Below are positions 47,560 through 58,067 of a stretch of DNA of 64,000 nt, piece after piece. Source of the stretch: Brucellaceae bacterium (GTDB lineage Bacteria; Pseudomonadota; Alphaproteobacteria; Rhizobiales; Rhizobiaceae). Where the stretch lies: the NCBI GenBank assembly GCA_020637775.1, contig JACKJV010000003.1:62001-126000 (forward strand), read 5' to 3'. A program made the translations under genes and the position numbers. The notes below the pieces were generated by a model, which saw only the letters and a program-made list of their open reading frames with translations, searched no databases and had not been told where the DNA came from. Numbering within the stretch: position 1 is the stretch's first letter; each line of letters opens with the position of its first letter.

Positions 47560-49212
47560 ATGAACGACGACAGGAATGACAAGGGCCCGCGCGGTCGCGG
47601 CAAGCCGGGTGGCGCGCGAAGGAACACCGGGCCGGGCCCCAACAGGACGGGCGGCAAGCCATTTGGCGCGCGCGGCACAAGGCATCCGGCGGAGGCCGCC
47701 GATGCGCCCCCGCCAGGAGAGCGCATCGCCAAGCGGCTGGCCCGCGCCGGCGTCTCGTCGCGCCGCGAGGCCGAAGCCCTGATCGCCGATGGCCGGATTT
47801 CGGTCAATGGCAAGGTGATCGACAGCCCGGCGCTCAATGTCACGCCCGCCGACCGCATCGCCATAGACGGCAATCCGATCCCCGAGATCGAGCGCACCCG
47901 CCTCTGGCTGTTCAACAAGCCGGCCGGTCTCGTGACGACTAACCGCGACCCGGAGGGACGTCCGACCGTGTTTGCGGCCCTGCCGGAAGGCATGCCGCGC
48001 GTGGTCTCGGTCGGGCGGCTGGACATCAACACCGAAGGCCTGCTGCTGCTGACGAACGATGGCGGCCTTGCCCGTGTGCTGGAACTGCCCGCCACCGGCT
48101 GGCTGCGCCGCTACCGCGTGCGCGTACACGGCGAGGTCGACGAGACCCGCCTTGATGACCTCAAGCACGGCATCGCCGTCGACGGCATCTTCTACGGCGC
48201 CATGGATGCGGTGCTCGACCGCCAGCAGGGCTCCAATTCGTGGCTGACCATTTCGTTTCGCGAAGGCAAGAACCGGGAAGTCAAGAATGTCATGGGCGCG
48301 CTCGGGCTTGAGGTGACGCGCCTGATCCGTGTCTCCTACGGTCCCTTCCAGTTGGGAGACCTGCCGGAAGGCGCGGTGCGCGAGATTCGCGGCCGTGCGC
48401 TGCGCGAGCAGCTTGGCGAAACCCTGATCGAGGAATCGGGGGCCAATTTTGAAGCGCCCGTGCTCAACGAGTTTTCCAACAAGCCGGTCCGCAAGGGCGA
48501 GGAACCGGAACGGACCCCTGCCGCCAGACCGCAGCGCCTCGACCGCGACGAGCGCCGCGCCGACGCGCTCGACCGGCTGCAGACGCGTCCCCGGCGCGAC
48601 GAGGTCCGTGAGGAAGAGGGCGGGCTGATCCGCCGCCGTGGCCGGTTCCAGTCCGGTCCCCGTGGCGGCGACGAAGGCGAGCGCCCGCGCCGCTTCCGTG
48701 ACGATGACCGCCAGCGGGGCGACCGCGACGACAGGCGTCCGCGGCGTTTTGACGACGATGACCGGCAGCGCCGTGACCGCGACGAGCGGCCCGCGCGCGA
48801 ACGGTCAGGCCCGCGTGAAGGCGCGGAGCGGCCGGCGGAACGCAAGTTCGGCGACGAGGCGCGCGGCGCCCATGTCTGGCGCGCGCCGGGTGCCCGTCCG
48901 GCTTCCGGCGCACGACCCTCGGGTGGAAAGCCCGGCGGCAAATCCGGTGGAAAGCCCGGCGGCAATTCCGGTGGTGGCAAGCCGGCAGGCAAGGGCGGCT
49001 ACCGACCCGCCCGCGAAGGCGGCCGCGAGGACGCCGGGCAGGAGCGTGGTTCCGCCCCGCGTGGTCCCGGATCCCGTGGCCCAGGATCCCGCGGTCCGGC
49101 CCGCGACCGCGGCCCCGAAGGCGGCAAGCCGGGCGGACGGGCAGGTGGTAAGCCGCATGGCGGTCCCCGTGGCAAACCCCGTGGCGGCCCACGGGGCGGG
49201 AAAGACGGCTGA
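47560..49212 (+). CDS. RluB/RsuA-family pseudouridine synthase with Arg/Gly-rich tail
   Basis: The enzyme makes pseudouridine in rRNA. The 550-residue product has a basic Gly/Arg-rich leader, an S4 RNA-binding domain ([34 protein letters not shown], about residues 54-87), then the catalytic domain with [17 protein letters not shown] (catalytic Asp near residue 155), [30 protein letters not shown], and [10 protein letters not shown]. From about residue 310 to the end lies a 240-residue disordered tail of two parts: Arg/Asp-rich blocks ([18 protein letters not shown] is followed by a near copy), then Gly/Lys/Pro repeats ([14 protein letters not shown]). ATG 47560 is the start. Confidence 0.93.
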   Translation: MNDDRNDKGPRGRGKPGGARRNTGPGPNRTGGKPFGARGTRHPAEAADAPPPGERIAKRLARAGVSSRREAEALIADGRISVNGKVIDSPALNVTPADRIAIDGNPIPEIERTRLWLFNKPAGLVTTNRDPEGRPTVFAALPEGMPRVVSVGRLDINTEGLLLLTNDGGLARVLELPATGWLRRYRVRVHGEVDETRLDDLKHGIAVDGIFYGAMDAVLDRQQGSNSWLTISFREGKNREVKNVMGALGLEVTRLIRVSYGPFQLGDLPEGAVREIRGRALREQLGETLIEESGANFEAPVLNEFSNKPVRKGEEPERTPAARPQRLDRDERRADALDRLQTRPRRDEVREEEGGLIRRRGRFQSGPRGGDEGERPRRFRDDDRQRGDRDDRRPRRFDDDDRQRRDRDERPARERSGPREGAERPAERKFGDEARGAHVWRAPGARPASGARPSGGKPGGKSGGKPGGNSGGGKPAGKGGYRPAREGGREDAGQERGSAPRGPGSRGPGSRGPARDRGPEGGKPGGRAGGKPHGGPRGKPRGGPRGGKDG

Positions 49213-49215
49213 TCC

Positions 49216-49779
49216 ATGCGCATCGTTGGAGGGCGGCTGAAGGGCCGGGCCCTGGCCGGGCCGAAAACCGATGCGATCCGGCCGACGACGGACCGCACCC
49301 GCGAGGCGCTGTTCAACATTCTCGCCCACGGCCATGGAAACGTGCTGGAAGGCGCGCGCGTGCTTGACCTCTTCGCGGGCACCGGCGCGCTGGGCCTTGA
49401 GGCCCTGTCGCGCGGCGCCGCCTTCGCCCTGTTCGTCGAGCAATCGGCCGAGGGCAGGGGTCTGCTGCGCACCAATATCGAGACCCTCGGCCTTCAGGGT
49501 GTGGCGCGCATTTTCCGGCGCGATGCCGCCGCGCTCGGGCAGGTCGGCACCATGCAGCCCTTTACGCTGATGTTCGCCGATCCGCCCTATGGCAAGGGGC
49601 TGGGAACCCGCGCCCTGGCCGCCGCGCGCGCGGGCGGCTGGCTGATGTCTGGCAGTCTGTGCATCGTAGAGGAAGCGGCCGGCGCGCCGCTGGAATGGCC
49701 GGGCTACGAACTGGCCGACGAACGCCGCTGGGGCGACACCATCATGCGTTTCCTGCACCTTGGCGACGCCGGCGCCTGA
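49216..49779 (+). CDS. rsmD: 16S rRNA (guanine-966 N2)-methyltransferase
   Basis: RsmD methylates G966 of 16S rRNA. The 187-residue product has RIVGGRLKGRALAGP at the start, the S-adenosylmethionine-binding VLDLFAGTGALGLEALSRGAA, and the catalytic ADPPYGKG near residue 120. It lies 3 nt after the pseudouridine synthase gene, so the two rRNA-modifying enzymes are co-transcribed. Confidence 0.95.
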   Translation: MRIVGGRLKGRALAGPKTDAIRPTTDRTREALFNILAHGHGNVLEGARVLDLFAGTGALGLEALSRGAAFALFVEQSAEGRGLLRTNIETLGLQGVARIFRRDAAALGQVGTMQPFTLMFADPPYGKGLGTRALAAARAGGWLMSGSLCIVEEAAGAPLEWPGYELADERRWGDTIMRFLHLGDAGA

Positions 49780-49887
49780 TCTTTCATTACGAAGATTTCA
49801 TCTGGCGCGCATTCCTTGTGCCCTGACTTGGCCCTATCTTGATGGTCAGTTTGCCCATTCGATCATGCCACAGGAGACATGCTTGCC

Positions 49888-51246
49888 ATGGCGGTCATTC
49901 GCAAAACCATGTTGGCGGCGCTGGCCGGCTCAGCCCTGCTGACCGCTGCACCATCCTTCGCCGAGGACGCGAAACAGGACATTTCCCGCTTCATGCTGGA
50001 CAACGGGCTGGAAGTCGTTGTCATTCCCGATCATCGGGCACCTGTCGTCACCCACATGCTGTGGTACAAGACCGGCGCCGCCGATGAGGCGCCCGGCAAG
50101 TCCGGCATAGCCCATTTCTTCGAACACCTGATGTTCAAGGGCACGAGCAATCACCCGCAAGGCGAATTTTCCCGCGCGGTGACGGAGATCGGCGGGCAGG
50201 AAAACGCCTTCACCTCTGATGATTACACAGCCTATTTCCAGAAGGTTGCGCCCGATGCCTTGGGCACCATGATGGCTTTCGAGGCCGACCGCATGCACAA
50301 TCTCATCCTCACCGATGACGTGATCGGGCCGGAGCGCGACGTCATCCTCGAAGAACGCGCCATGCGTGTCGACAACAGCCCGTCGGCACTTCTGTCGGAG
50401 GAAATCGACGCCACGCTCTACCAGAACCATCCCTACCGCATTCCGGTGATCGGCTGGAAACGGGAGATCGAACAGCTCAACCGCGCCGACGCGATCGAAT
50501 TCTACACACGCTACTACGCGCCCAACAACGCGGTTCTCGTCGTGGCCGGCGATGTCACGGCCGAAGAGGTGCGCAAACTGGCCCAGCAGACCTATGGCAA
50601 GGTGCCGCAAGGCCCGGAACTGCCTCCGCGGATCCGCCCCCAGGAGCCCGAGCAGAACACCGCCCGCGTGGTGACGATGCGCGATCCGCGCGTCTCGGTT
50701 CCGACCTATCAGGTCAACTGGGTCGTGCCCTCCTACAGTTCCGATGAAGGCCTGCAGGCCGAGGCGCTCGACCTTCTGGCCGAGATCCTTGGCGGCGGTA
50801 CACGCTCCCGCCTTTATCAGGAACTGATCGTCAGCAAGGGCATGGCCGCCAGCGTTGGTGCCTGGTATCAGGGCACCGCGCTCGACCCCAGCCGGTTCGG
50901 CATCTATGGCACGCCGCGCGGCGAGACCACGGTGGAGGAACTCCAGGACGCCATTCTCGCGCAAGTCGCCAGGATCGCCGAAGACGGCGTCACCGAGGAT
51001 GAACTGACCAAGGCGCGCAACCGCTTCATCCGCCAGATGATCTTCTCGCGCGATGACCAGTCCGGCATGGCGCGCATGTACGGCTCGGTGCTCACCACGG
51101 GCGGAACCGTGGAGGACATCGGAACCTGGACCTCGCGCATCGAGCAGGTGACGCCGGAACAGGTCCGGGATGCCGCCCGCCGCTGGCTCGACAATTCGCG
51201 CTCCGTCACCGGCCTGCTTCTGCCGGAAGAGGAGACCCGCTCATGA
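49888..51246 (+). CDS. M16 zinc peptidase, catalytic subunit (exported)
   Basis: A 452-residue pitrilysin-family peptidase with a signal peptide ([27 protein letters not shown]) and the inverted zinc motif HFFEH at residues 76-80, plus the third ligand Glu in EERAM-type spacing (DVILEERAM). It is presumed to act in the periplasm. ATG 49888 is used (AGGAG 11 nt upstream); the ATG at 49879 is alternative. Its ATGA overlaps the next gene, which lacks the zinc motif, so the pair likely forms a heterodimer. Confidence 0.93.
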   Translation: MAVIRKTMLAALAGSALLTAAPSFAEDAKQDISRFMLDNGLEVVVIPDHRAPVVTHMLWYKTGAADEAPGKSGIAHFFEHLMFKGTSNHPQGEFSRAVTEIGGQENAFTSDDYTAYFQKVAPDALGTMMAFEADRMHNLILTDDVIGPERDVILEERAMRVDNSPSALLSEEIDATLYQNHPYRIPVIGWKREIEQLNRADAIEFYTRYYAPNNAVLVVAGDVTAEEVRKLAQQTYGKVPQGPELPPRIRPQEPEQNTARVVTMRDPRVSVPTYQVNWVVPSYSSDEGLQAEALDLLAEILGGGTRSRLYQELIVSKGMAASVGAWYQGTALDPSRFGIYGTPRGETTVEELQDAILAQVARIAEDGVTEDELTKARNRFIRQMIFSRDDQSGMARMYGSVLTTGGTVEDIGTWTSRIEQVTPEQVRDAARRWLDNSRSVTGLLLPEEETRS

Positions 51247-52622
51247 GAACCCCGTCCATGCAGAACGCACGTGTTTTCTTCCATCCGCTCGCCGGTCTGC
51301 TGGCCGCGCTCCTCGTGATGTTGGCCGCGAGCCTGCCGGCCCGCGCCGGAATGGACATCCAGGAAGTCGTTTCCGACAAGGGGATCAAGGCCTGGCTGGT
51401 GGAGGACTATACCGTTCCCATCGTTACCATCCAGATGGCTTTCAAGGGTGGCTCCACACAGGACCCGGACGGCAAGGCGGGCATGGCCAACCTCATCACT
51501 GGACTGTTTGACGAGGGTGCGGGCGATCTCGACAGCGACGCCTTCCAGGAACGTCTCGATGACGTGGGTGCGGAAATGAGCTTTTCGCAGAGCCCGGACA
51601 GCATTTCCGGGTCCATGCGCATGCTCGCCGACAATCGCGACGAGGCGCTTGAACTGTTGCGCCTGGCCATCACCCGGCCGCGTTTCGACCCCGGACCGGT
51701 CGAGCGCATTCGCGAGCAGATCGTCGCCGGCCTCCTCTCCGATGCCCGCGATCCGCGCACCATCGCCGCGATCGAATGGAACAAGGGCCTGTATGGCGAC
51801 CATCCCTATGCCCGGCGCAACGATGGCACGGTCGAAACCCTGCGCACCATCACGCCGGAAGACCTCAAGGCCTTCCACCAGGCGCAGTTCGCCCGCGACA
51901 ATCTCGTCGTCGGCGTCGTGGGAGCCATCGATGCCGAAACGTTGAAGCGTGAGCTTGACCGCCTGTTCGCGGACCTGCCGGAAAAGGCCGACCAGAGACC
52001 GGTCGGTCCCGCCGCTCCGGAGTTCGGACAGCGCATGGAAGTGGCCTACGATCTGCCGCAGACCTCCATCCGCCTTGCCTATCCGGGCGTGAAGCGTGCC
52101 GATCCGGACTTCTATGCCGCCTATGTGATGACCCACATCCTGGGCGGCGGCACGTTCTCGTCCCGCCTCTATGAGGAAGTGCGCGAGAAGCGCGGCCTGG
52201 CCTATGGCGTGGGCGCCTGGCTTTCCCCGCGCGATTATTCCGCCGAACTGCAGATCTCGACGGCGACCCGCTCCGACCGCGCGCAGGAAACCCTCGACGT
52301 GATCCTGGAACAGGTGGACCGTATGGTGAAGGACGGCGCGACCGCCGCGGAACTGGAAACGGCGAAGAAATACATCATCGGCTCCTATCCGATCGCCAAT
52401 TTCGACAATTCGCGCGACATCGCCCGCACGCTCGTCGGTATCCAGCAGGAAAACCTGGGCATCGACTATATCCGCGAGCGCGCCGGCCATATCAACGCGG
52501 TCACCTTGGAGGATGTGCATGAACAGGCGCGCAAGCTCTTGACCGCCAAGCCCGCCATCATGATGGTTGGTCCGCAAGAGGCCATTGCCGGTGCGGCGCC
52601 GGCGGCAACCAGCGGGGGCTGA
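51243..52622 (+). CDS. M16 peptidase-like subunit lacking the zinc motif (exported)
   Basis: The 459-residue product has a signal peptide ([18 protein letters not shown]) and M16 structure, but the HxxEH zinc motif is replaced by [10 protein letters not shown], so it cannot be catalytic. It keeps the C-terminal R/Y motif ([21 protein letters not shown]) that completes the active site of a partner in heterodimeric M16B enzymes. Translation is coupled to the catalytic gene (ATGA). The C-terminus is Ala/Pro/Gly-rich. The gene is followed after 7 nt by a patatin gene. Confidence 0.93.
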   Translation: MRTPSMQNARVFFHPLAGLLAALLVMLAASLPARAGMDIQEVVSDKGIKAWLVEDYTVPIVTIQMAFKGGSTQDPDGKAGMANLITGLFDEGAGDLDSDAFQERLDDVGAEMSFSQSPDSISGSMRMLADNRDEALELLRLAITRPRFDPGPVERIREQIVAGLLSDARDPRTIAAIEWNKGLYGDHPYARRNDGTVETLRTITPEDLKAFHQAQFARDNLVVGVVGAIDAETLKRELDRLFADLPEKADQRPVGPAAPEFGQRMEVAYDLPQTSIRLAYPGVKRADPDFYAAYVMTHILGGGTFSSRLYEEVREKRGLAYGVGAWLSPRDYSAELQISTATRSDRAQETLDVILEQVDRMVKDGATAAELETAKKYIIGSYPIANFDNSRDIARTLVGIQQENLGIDYIRERAGHINAVTLEDVHEQARKLLTAKPAIMMVGPQEAIAGAAPAATSGG

Positions 52623-52629
52623 CAAGGCC

Positions 52630-53598
52630 ATGACGAAAAAGGCGCGGGCAGGCAGGACGAAAGCGGAACCGGCTGATGCCCGCCCGCCGTCGGGAGATGG
52701 CGAGGGGCAAATGCCGGTCCTGCCACGCATAGGCGTGGCCTTCGGGGGCGGCGGCGCGCGCGGCCTCGCCCATATTCACGTCATCAAGGAACTCGATGCT
52801 CTCGGCATTCGCCCGGTCGCCATTTCCGGTTCCTCCATCGGCGCCATCATGGGGGCGGCGATGGCCGCCGGCATGACCGGCGAGGAGATCGAGGCTCACG
52901 CCCTTGCCGTTCTGGCCGACCGTGGCGAAGCGGTTGCCCGGCTCTGGCGGGCGCGGCCGGCAAGCATCGGCGCAATGATGGAAACCGGCTTGCGGCTTTC
53001 CCAGTTCAATGTCGAGAGCATCCTGAAGGCCTTCTTGCCCGACGGCATACCGGCGCATTTCGAGGAACTGGAGATCCCGCTCACCGTGACTGCGACCGAC
53101 TATTTCGGTCACAAGCTCTGCCTCTTTACCGGGGGCGATCTGCGCAACGCCGTTGCAGCGTCCGCCGCGATTCCCGCCGTCTTCCGTCCGGTGAAGCGCG
53201 ACGGCATGACGCTGATCGACGGCGGCATCTACAATCCATTGCCCTTCGACATTTTCGGCGATGCGGTCGACATGGTGATCGCCATCGACGTTGTCGGCGG
53301 CCCGGAGGAAACCGGGCGTAATCCCTCGTCCATCGACTTCATGTTCGGCGCCACGCAATTGATGATGCAATCGATCATCGCAACACGGCAGAAGGCGCAT
53401 CCGCCCTCCATCATGATCCGCCCGCCGGTCTCGCGCTTCCGCGTGCTCGATTTCCTCAAGATCCGCCAGGTCCTCCACGTGACCGAGCCGGTCAGGATCC
53501 AGTTGCGCGAGGCGCTGGTGAAAAAGCTGCCGCAACTGGCCGGCCGCGCCGCCGCGCTTCAGGAACCGGAAGTCCCGCCGGCCGCCGAACCGGCCTGA
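52630..53598 (+). CDS. patatin-like phospholipase
   Basis: A 322-residue serine hydrolase with the patatin oxyanion glycine run (GVAFGGGGARG, residues 35-45), nucleophile elbow GSSIG (Ser near residue 69) and the catalytic Asp in DGGIYNPLP near residue 197. The C-terminal third (KAHPPSIMIRPPVSRFRVLDFLK) resembles RssA-like membrane-associated patatins. A charged N-terminal 30-residue stretch lacks a signal peptide, so it is cytoplasmic. It follows the M16 pair by 7 nt and converges with the Kef gene. Confidence 0.92.
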   Translation: MTKKARAGRTKAEPADARPPSGDGEGQMPVLPRIGVAFGGGGARGLAHIHVIKELDALGIRPVAISGSSIGAIMGAAMAAGMTGEEIEAHALAVLADRGEAVARLWRARPASIGAMMETGLRLSQFNVESILKAFLPDGIPAHFEELEIPLTVTATDYFGHKLCLFTGGDLRNAVAASAAIPAVFRPVKRDGMTLIDGGIYNPLPFDIFGDAVDMVIAIDVVGGPEETGRNPSSIDFMFGATQLMMQSIIATRQKAHPPSIMIRPPVSRFRVLDFLKIRQVLHVTEPVRIQLREALVKKLPQLAGRAAALQEPEVPPAAEPA

Positions 53599-53624
53599 TC
53601 CAGCCCGATTGCGCAGGGCCGCAT

Positions 53625-55466
53625 TCAGGCGTTGGCGCCGACGGTATGGGGATTGGCCGGTTTTTCCGGATCGCGCCCTTCCGGGTCATCGTCAAGCCGC
53701 TTGCCTTCGCGCACCGGCTTGATCAGCGGTTCCGGCGTCACCGGCCGGGTGTGCAGCTTGTCGCGGCCTGCATAGAGCCCTTCGACCTGCTGGATCGCCA
53801 GCCGCTCCTCGTCGCGCTTGCGGACATCGTCCTGGATTTCCTGCGCGCGGGCCTCTTCCACTCCCAGCGCCTCGATGGTCTTGCGGCCGAACAGCAGGCC
53901 GGATTCGAAGGTTTCACGCGCCTCGTAGTCCACGCCGCGCGCCCGCAAGGCCAGCGTGTGGGTTCGGTCATAGGCCCGGGCGAAAATCTTCGCGTTAGGG
54001 TATTCCGACTGGATCAGGTCGATGATCCGGTCCGTGATTTCCCGCTTGTGCGTGCAGACCGCGACGATCTTGGCGCGCCGGATGCCCGCCGCCTCCAGCA
54101 CATCCTTGCGCGTGCCATCGCCGAAATAGATGCGGAAACCGAATTTCTGCGCTGCCCGCACCCGGTCGGCGGAATGGTCGATGATGGTCACGTCGCGCCC
54201 GCTCGACAGCAGCATTTGCGAGGCGATCTGCCCGAAACGCGAGAAACCGACCATCAGCACGTCGGCTCCGGCGCCATCGAAATCCTCGTCCATTTCCTCC
54301 GCTTCGTCCGCGCGCACCATGCGCTTGGCCAGCATCATGGAAAGCGGCGTCAGCGCCATGGACAGCGTCACGATGGCAATCAGGATCGATGCCGTGGATG
54401 TGGTGAACAGACCGCTGGCCGCCGCGATGGAGAACAGCACGAAGCCGAATTCGCCACCCTGCGGAATGAGCAGGGCCACGCGCATGGCATCATTGTGATC
54501 GGAGCCGAAAATCCGGCACAGAAGGTAATTGATCGCTGCCTTCAGTACCAGCAGGCCGAGCGTGGCTCCGGTGATCAGGAACAGGTTGTCCCGGATCACG
54601 CCAAGGTCGACCGAAAGCCCCACGGCGATGAAGAAAAGGCCCAGCAGCAGGCCGCGGAAGGGCTCGATATCTGCCTCCAGCTCGTGGCGGTAGCTGGATT
54701 CGGCCAGCATGACGCCGGCCAGGAAGGCGCCCATCGCCATGGAGAGCCCTGCCCATTGCAGCAGCATGCCCGACCCGATGACGACGAACAGCGCCGCCGC
54801 GATCATCACCTCGCGCGCACCCGTGTTGCCGATGAAGCGGAAGGCCGGATTGAGCAGGTAGCGCCCGGCGAGGATGACGCCGGCCACGGCGGCCACGGCA
54901 ATGCCGGCATCCAGCCAGATATTGCCCGGAGCGTCGGGCGAATAGGGCGCGAGGAAGGAGGCGAGCGCCAGCAGCGGCACGATCGCCAGGTCCTGGAACA
55001 GCAGGATCGAAAAGCCCGTCTGGCCCCAGCGGGTGTTCGTGGCGCCATTCTCGTCGAGCAATTGCAGCGCAAACGCGGTGGAGGACAGCGCCAGGCCGAA
55101 TCCGGCGATCAGCGCGCCATTGGCCGGCAGCGAGCCGAAGAGCATGAGCAGACCGTAAATGGCCATGCCGGCACCCAGAACCTGCGCCAGTCCGAGCCCG
55201 AAAATGGCGCGCCGCATGGCCCACAGACGCGCCGGCTTCAGTTCCAGTCCGATGATGAACAGCAGGAAGACCACGCCAAGTTCCGCCACATGGAGGATCT
55301 CCTCGGCATCCGCGATCAGCCGGGCAATCGGCCCGATGACGATTCCCGCCGCAAGATAGCCGAGCACCGTGCCCAGCCCGATCCGCTTGAAGACCGGCGC
55401 CGCGATGACGGCGCCGCCGAGCAACAGCAGGGCTTCGGCGAAGAGCGAGGTGGATTCGGTGGCCAT
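53625..55466 (-). CDS. Kef-type monovalent cation:proton antiporter with TrkA-N domain
   Basis: A 613-residue CPA2-family protein: about 12 membrane segments (LGTVLGYLAAGIVIGP, VVFLLFIIGLELKPARLW, and FSILLFQDLAIVPLLAL) followed by a cytoplasmic TrkA-N (NAD-binding) domain starting ADVLMVGFSRFGQIAS near residue 404. It resembles KefB/KefC potassium efflux antiporters. There is no adjacent KefF/KefG-type subunit. The ATG at 55466 is chosen over an earlier frame start at 55502. The last 60 residues are a hydrophilic tail. Confidence 0.93.
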   Translation of the reverse strand: MATESTSLFAEALLLLGGAVIAAPVFKRIGLGTVLGYLAAGIVIGPIARLIADAEEILHVAELGVVFLLFIIGLELKPARLWAMRRAIFGLGLAQVLGAGMAIYGLLMLFGSLPANGALIAGFGLALSSTAFALQLLDENGATNTRWGQTGFSILLFQDLAIVPLLALASFLAPYSPDAPGNIWLDAGIAVAAVAGVILAGRYLLNPAFRFIGNTGAREVMIAAALFVVIGSGMLLQWAGLSMAMGAFLAGVMLAESSYRHELEADIEPFRGLLLGLFFIAVGLSVDLGVIRDNLFLITGATLGLLVLKAAINYLLCRIFGSDHNDAMRVALLIPQGGEFGFVLFSIAAASGLFTTSTASILIAIVTLSMALTPLSMMLAKRMVRADEAEEMDEDFDGAGADVLMVGFSRFGQIASQMLLSSGRDVTIIDHSADRVRAAQKFGFRIYFGDGTRKDVLEAAGIRRAKIVAVCTHKREITDRIIDLIQSEYPNAKIFARAYDRTHTLALRARGVDYEARETFESGLLFGRKTIEALGVEEARAQEIQDDVRKRDEERLAIQQVEGLYAGRDKLHTRPVTPEPLIKPVREGKRLDDDPEGRDPEKPANPHTVGANA

Positions 55467-55609
55467 GATCTGTCTGCATTTCCCTGTTTGCCCCGGTGCC
55501 ATTGATTGTTGCAGGCCGCGCCAATAGATGAAACAGGAAAGTTCAGACGGCCCGGCCGGTGGTCAGGGGCCGTGGCAAGGCGGCGGCAGTGCCGCATCGA
55601 AGGATGGTC

Positions 55610-56956
55610 ATGACGCAAACCCCACGCGACACGAGCGAACTGGAAACCCGTGTACAGGTGCTTGTCGATGCCGCGCTGAAAGCCGGCGCGGATGCCGCCG
55701 ACGCCGTTGTTGTGCGCGGCGGTTCGACGTCGGTTTCGGTGCGCCTGGGCAAGGTGGAGAACACCGAATCCTCGGCCAGCGATGATGTATCGCTGCGTGT
55801 CTTCTGCGGCCGCCGCGTCGCCAGCGTTTCCGCGACGACCGGCTATGATCCCGCCCGCCTCGCCGAACGCGCCGTGGCCATGGCGAAGGCGTCGCCCGAG
55901 GATCCCCATGCCGGTCTTGTCGAGCCGGACCTGCTGGCTCGCGACATTCCCGATCTCGACCTGTTCGACCCTTGCGAACCCGCCGCTGCCCGGATGGCCG
56001 AGACCGCCCTGGCGATGGAGGAGGCGGCCATGGCTGTGCCGGGCGTCACCAATTCGCTCGGCGCAGGCGTTGGCGCCGGGTTTGGCGGCCTGGTTCTCGC
56101 CACCTCGCACGGCTTCCTGGGCAGCTACCAGTCAACCCGCTTCTCGCGCTCGGTTTCGGTGCTCGCCGGTGAGGGAACCGCTATGGAGCGCGACTACGAT
56201 TTCTCATCGCGCCAGCATTTCGCCGACCTGGAGACGCCCGAGGCCATTGGCCGGCGTGCCGGCGAGCGCGCGGTCCGGCGCCTCGGCGCCCGCAAGGCGA
56301 AGACAGGGCCGGTCACGGTCGTCTTCGATCCGCGCGTGGCGCGCGGCCTGGCCGGTTCACTGGCCGCCGCCATCAACGGTGCCGCCGTCGCGCGCAAGAC
56401 CTCCTTCCTGCGCGACCGCATGGGCCAGGCGGTCGCTTCCGCGGCGATAACCCTGACCGATGAGCCGCGCCGCGTGCGTGGCCCGGCATCGCGACCCTTC
56501 GATGGCGAGGGCGTGGCCGGCGAACCGCTGGTCATGGTCGACAAGGGCGTGCTTCAGCATTGGTTCCTGGCTTCGTCGGCGGCACGCGAGCTGGGGCTGG
56601 TGACCAATGGCCGCGGGGTGCGCTCGGCCTCCTCCGTCACGCCGGCATCGACCAATCTGGCCATCGAGCCGGGCGATGCCTCGCCCCAGGACCTGATCGG
56701 CTCGCTGAAATCCGGCTTCTACGTCACGGAAGTGATCGGGCAGGGCGTCAACATGGTCACCGGCGACTATTCGCGCGGCGCATCCGGTTTCTGGATCGAA
56801 AATGGCGAACTGGCCTGGCCGGTTTCCGAGGTCACCATTGCATCCAACCTGAAGGACATGTTCATGGCCATGACGCCGGCCAATGATCTCGACCGGTCCT
56901 TCTCCACCGCCGCGCCCACCCTGCTCGTGGAGGGCATGACGCTTGCCGGCGACTGA
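55610..56956 (+). CDS. PmbA/TldD family metalloprotease subunit
   Basis: TldD and PmbA (TldE) form a heterodimeric protease used in peptide maturation and antitoxin degradation. The 448-residue product is nearer to PmbA: it begins with RVQVLVDAALKAGADAADAVVVRGGSTSVSVR, contains TSHGFLGSYQSTRFSRSVSVLAGEG, and lacks the HExxxH zinc motif of TldD. The ATG at 55610 has GAAGG 6 nt upstream; a slightly earlier start at 55604 is possible. It overlaps the next gene by 14 nt. No tldD partner is in the window. Confidence 0.92.
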   Translation: MTQTPRDTSELETRVQVLVDAALKAGADAADAVVVRGGSTSVSVRLGKVENTESSASDDVSLRVFCGRRVASVSATTGYDPARLAERAVAMAKASPEDPHAGLVEPDLLARDIPDLDLFDPCEPAAARMAETALAMEEAAMAVPGVTNSLGAGVGAGFGGLVLATSHGFLGSYQSTRFSRSVSVLAGEGTAMERDYDFSSRQHFADLETPEAIGRRAGERAVRRLGARKAKTGPVTVVFDPRVARGLAGSLAAAINGAAVARKTSFLRDRMGQAVASAAITLTDEPRRVRGPASRPFDGEGVAGEPLVMVDKGVLQHWFLASSAARELGLVTNGRGVRSASSVTPASTNLAIEPGDASPQDLIGSLKSGFYVTEVIGQGVNMVTGDYSRGASGFWIENGELAWPVSEVTIASNLKDMFMAMTPANDLDRSFSTAAPTLLVEGMTLAGD

Positions 56957-57743
56957 AACACCCCTGACCGGCCTTGATGCCGACCTGGCTTTGCTGCGCG
57001 ATGCCGCGAGCGAGGCCGGCCGCATCGCGCTGCGCTATTTCCGCCGCGATCCCGACGTGTGGATGAAGGCTGGCGATTCGCCTGTCAGCGAGGCCGATAT
57101 CGCCGTCGACCGGTTTCTCCGCGATTCGCTGATGGCGGCGCGCCCCGGGCACGGCTGGCTTTCCGAGGAAACCGCCGACGACCTGGCGCGCCTCGGCGCC
57201 CGGCGTACCTTTGTCGTCGATCCCATCGACGGAACACGGGCTTTCGTCGAGGGGCGTGACGTCTGGTGCGTTTCCGTCGCCATTGTCGAAAACGGTCATG
57301 CGCTGGCCGGCGTGCTGGATTGTCCTGCCCTCGGAGAGGTTTTCGAGGCCACTCTGGGCGGCGGCGCCCGCAGGAACGGCATGGCGCTTGCCGTCAACGG
57401 CCGGCGGGACCAGCCGGTGGTCGGCGGCCCGGCCTGGATGACAAGGTCCCTGCCGGAGGAAACGCGCCGTCGCATGCAAAAGGTCTCCCACGTGCCTTCG
57501 CTGGCCTATCGTCTCGCCATGGTGGCGGACGGGCGGCTGGATGGCACCTTCATCCGGCCCGACAGCCACGACTGGGACATCGCCGCGGCCGGATTGATGC
57601 TGCGCGAAGCCGGCGGCGCGCTGTTCGGCGAGGATGGCACGGCCCCGCTGCTGGCGACCCGTGATCCGCGCCGCGGCCGCATGGCCGCCGGTTCCCCGGC
57701 CATGGTTCCGCAAATGCTGGAAGCCCTGCGTTCCATGTCTTGA
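56943..57743 (+). CDS. inositol monophosphatase-family enzyme (CysQ-like)
   Basis: A 266-residue magnesium-dependent phosphatase. Motifs are GDSPVSEADIAVDRFLRDSL, WLSEETADD (first metal site), VVDPIDGTRAFVEGRD (second, near residue 91), and SHDWDIAAAGLMLREAGG (third). The family includes 3'(2'),5'-bisphosphate nucleotidase CysQ and inositol monophosphatases; CysQ is favoured because this gene order occurs in rhizobia. The start is a TTG at 56943, inside the end of the previous gene, with GGAGGG 8 nt upstream. Confidence 0.88.
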   Translation: MPATETPLTGLDADLALLRDAASEAGRIALRYFRRDPDVWMKAGDSPVSEADIAVDRFLRDSLMAARPGHGWLSEETADDLARLGARRTFVVDPIDGTRAFVEGRDVWCVSVAIVENGHALAGVLDCPALGEVFEATLGGGARRNGMALAVNGRRDQPVVGGPAWMTRSLPEETRRRMQKVSHVPSLAYRLAMVADGRLDGTFIRPDSHDWDIAAAGLMLREAGGALFGEDGTAPLLATRDPRRGRMAAGSPAMVPQMLEALRSMS

Positions 57744-57822
57744 AAACGCCGCGGCGTGGTTTCATTTGAACCGCGTTTATGCTCTATGCGACGTCAATCA
57801 TGCCTTTATGGAAAGTGTTCCC

Positions 57823-58062
57823 ATGACCGATGCACCGGAAAAGAAACAGCTTCTCCACCTTGTCTTCGGCGGCGAGCTGAAAGCCCTGAACAGTTCCGAG
57901 TTCCGCGATCTCGACGCACTCGACATCGTCGGCGTCTTCCCCGATTTCCAGTCGGCCCGCGCGGCCTGGCGCGCCAAGGCGCAGGAGACCGTCGACAATG
58001 CCCTGATGCGGTATTACGTCGTTCACCTGCATCGCCTCCTGGAGCCGGACGAAAAGGTCTGA
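57823..58062 (+). CDS. DUF4170 family small protein
   Basis: A 79-residue acidic protein with KQLLHLVFGGELKALNSSEFRDLDALDIVGVFPDFQSARAAWRAKAQETVDNALMRYYVVHLHRLL, the whole DUF4170 domain. It has no signal peptide. ATG 57823 follows GGAAAG; an ATG at 57808 is the alternative. The family lies next to the Kdo and lipid A genes in many Rhizobiales and its role is not established. The acyltransferase-like gene starts 5 nt after its stop. Confidence 0.85.
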   Translation: MTDAPEKKQLLHLVFGGELKALNSSEFRDLDALDIVGVFPDFQSARAAWRAKAQETVDNALMRYYVVHLHRLLEPDEKV

Positions 58063-58067
58063 GCGGC

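Noticed and set aside
53646..55505. A 619-codon plus-strand frame over the Kef-type transporter
   Set aside because: It is Arg/Gln/His-rich without domains and overlaps a complete transporter gene on the other strand.
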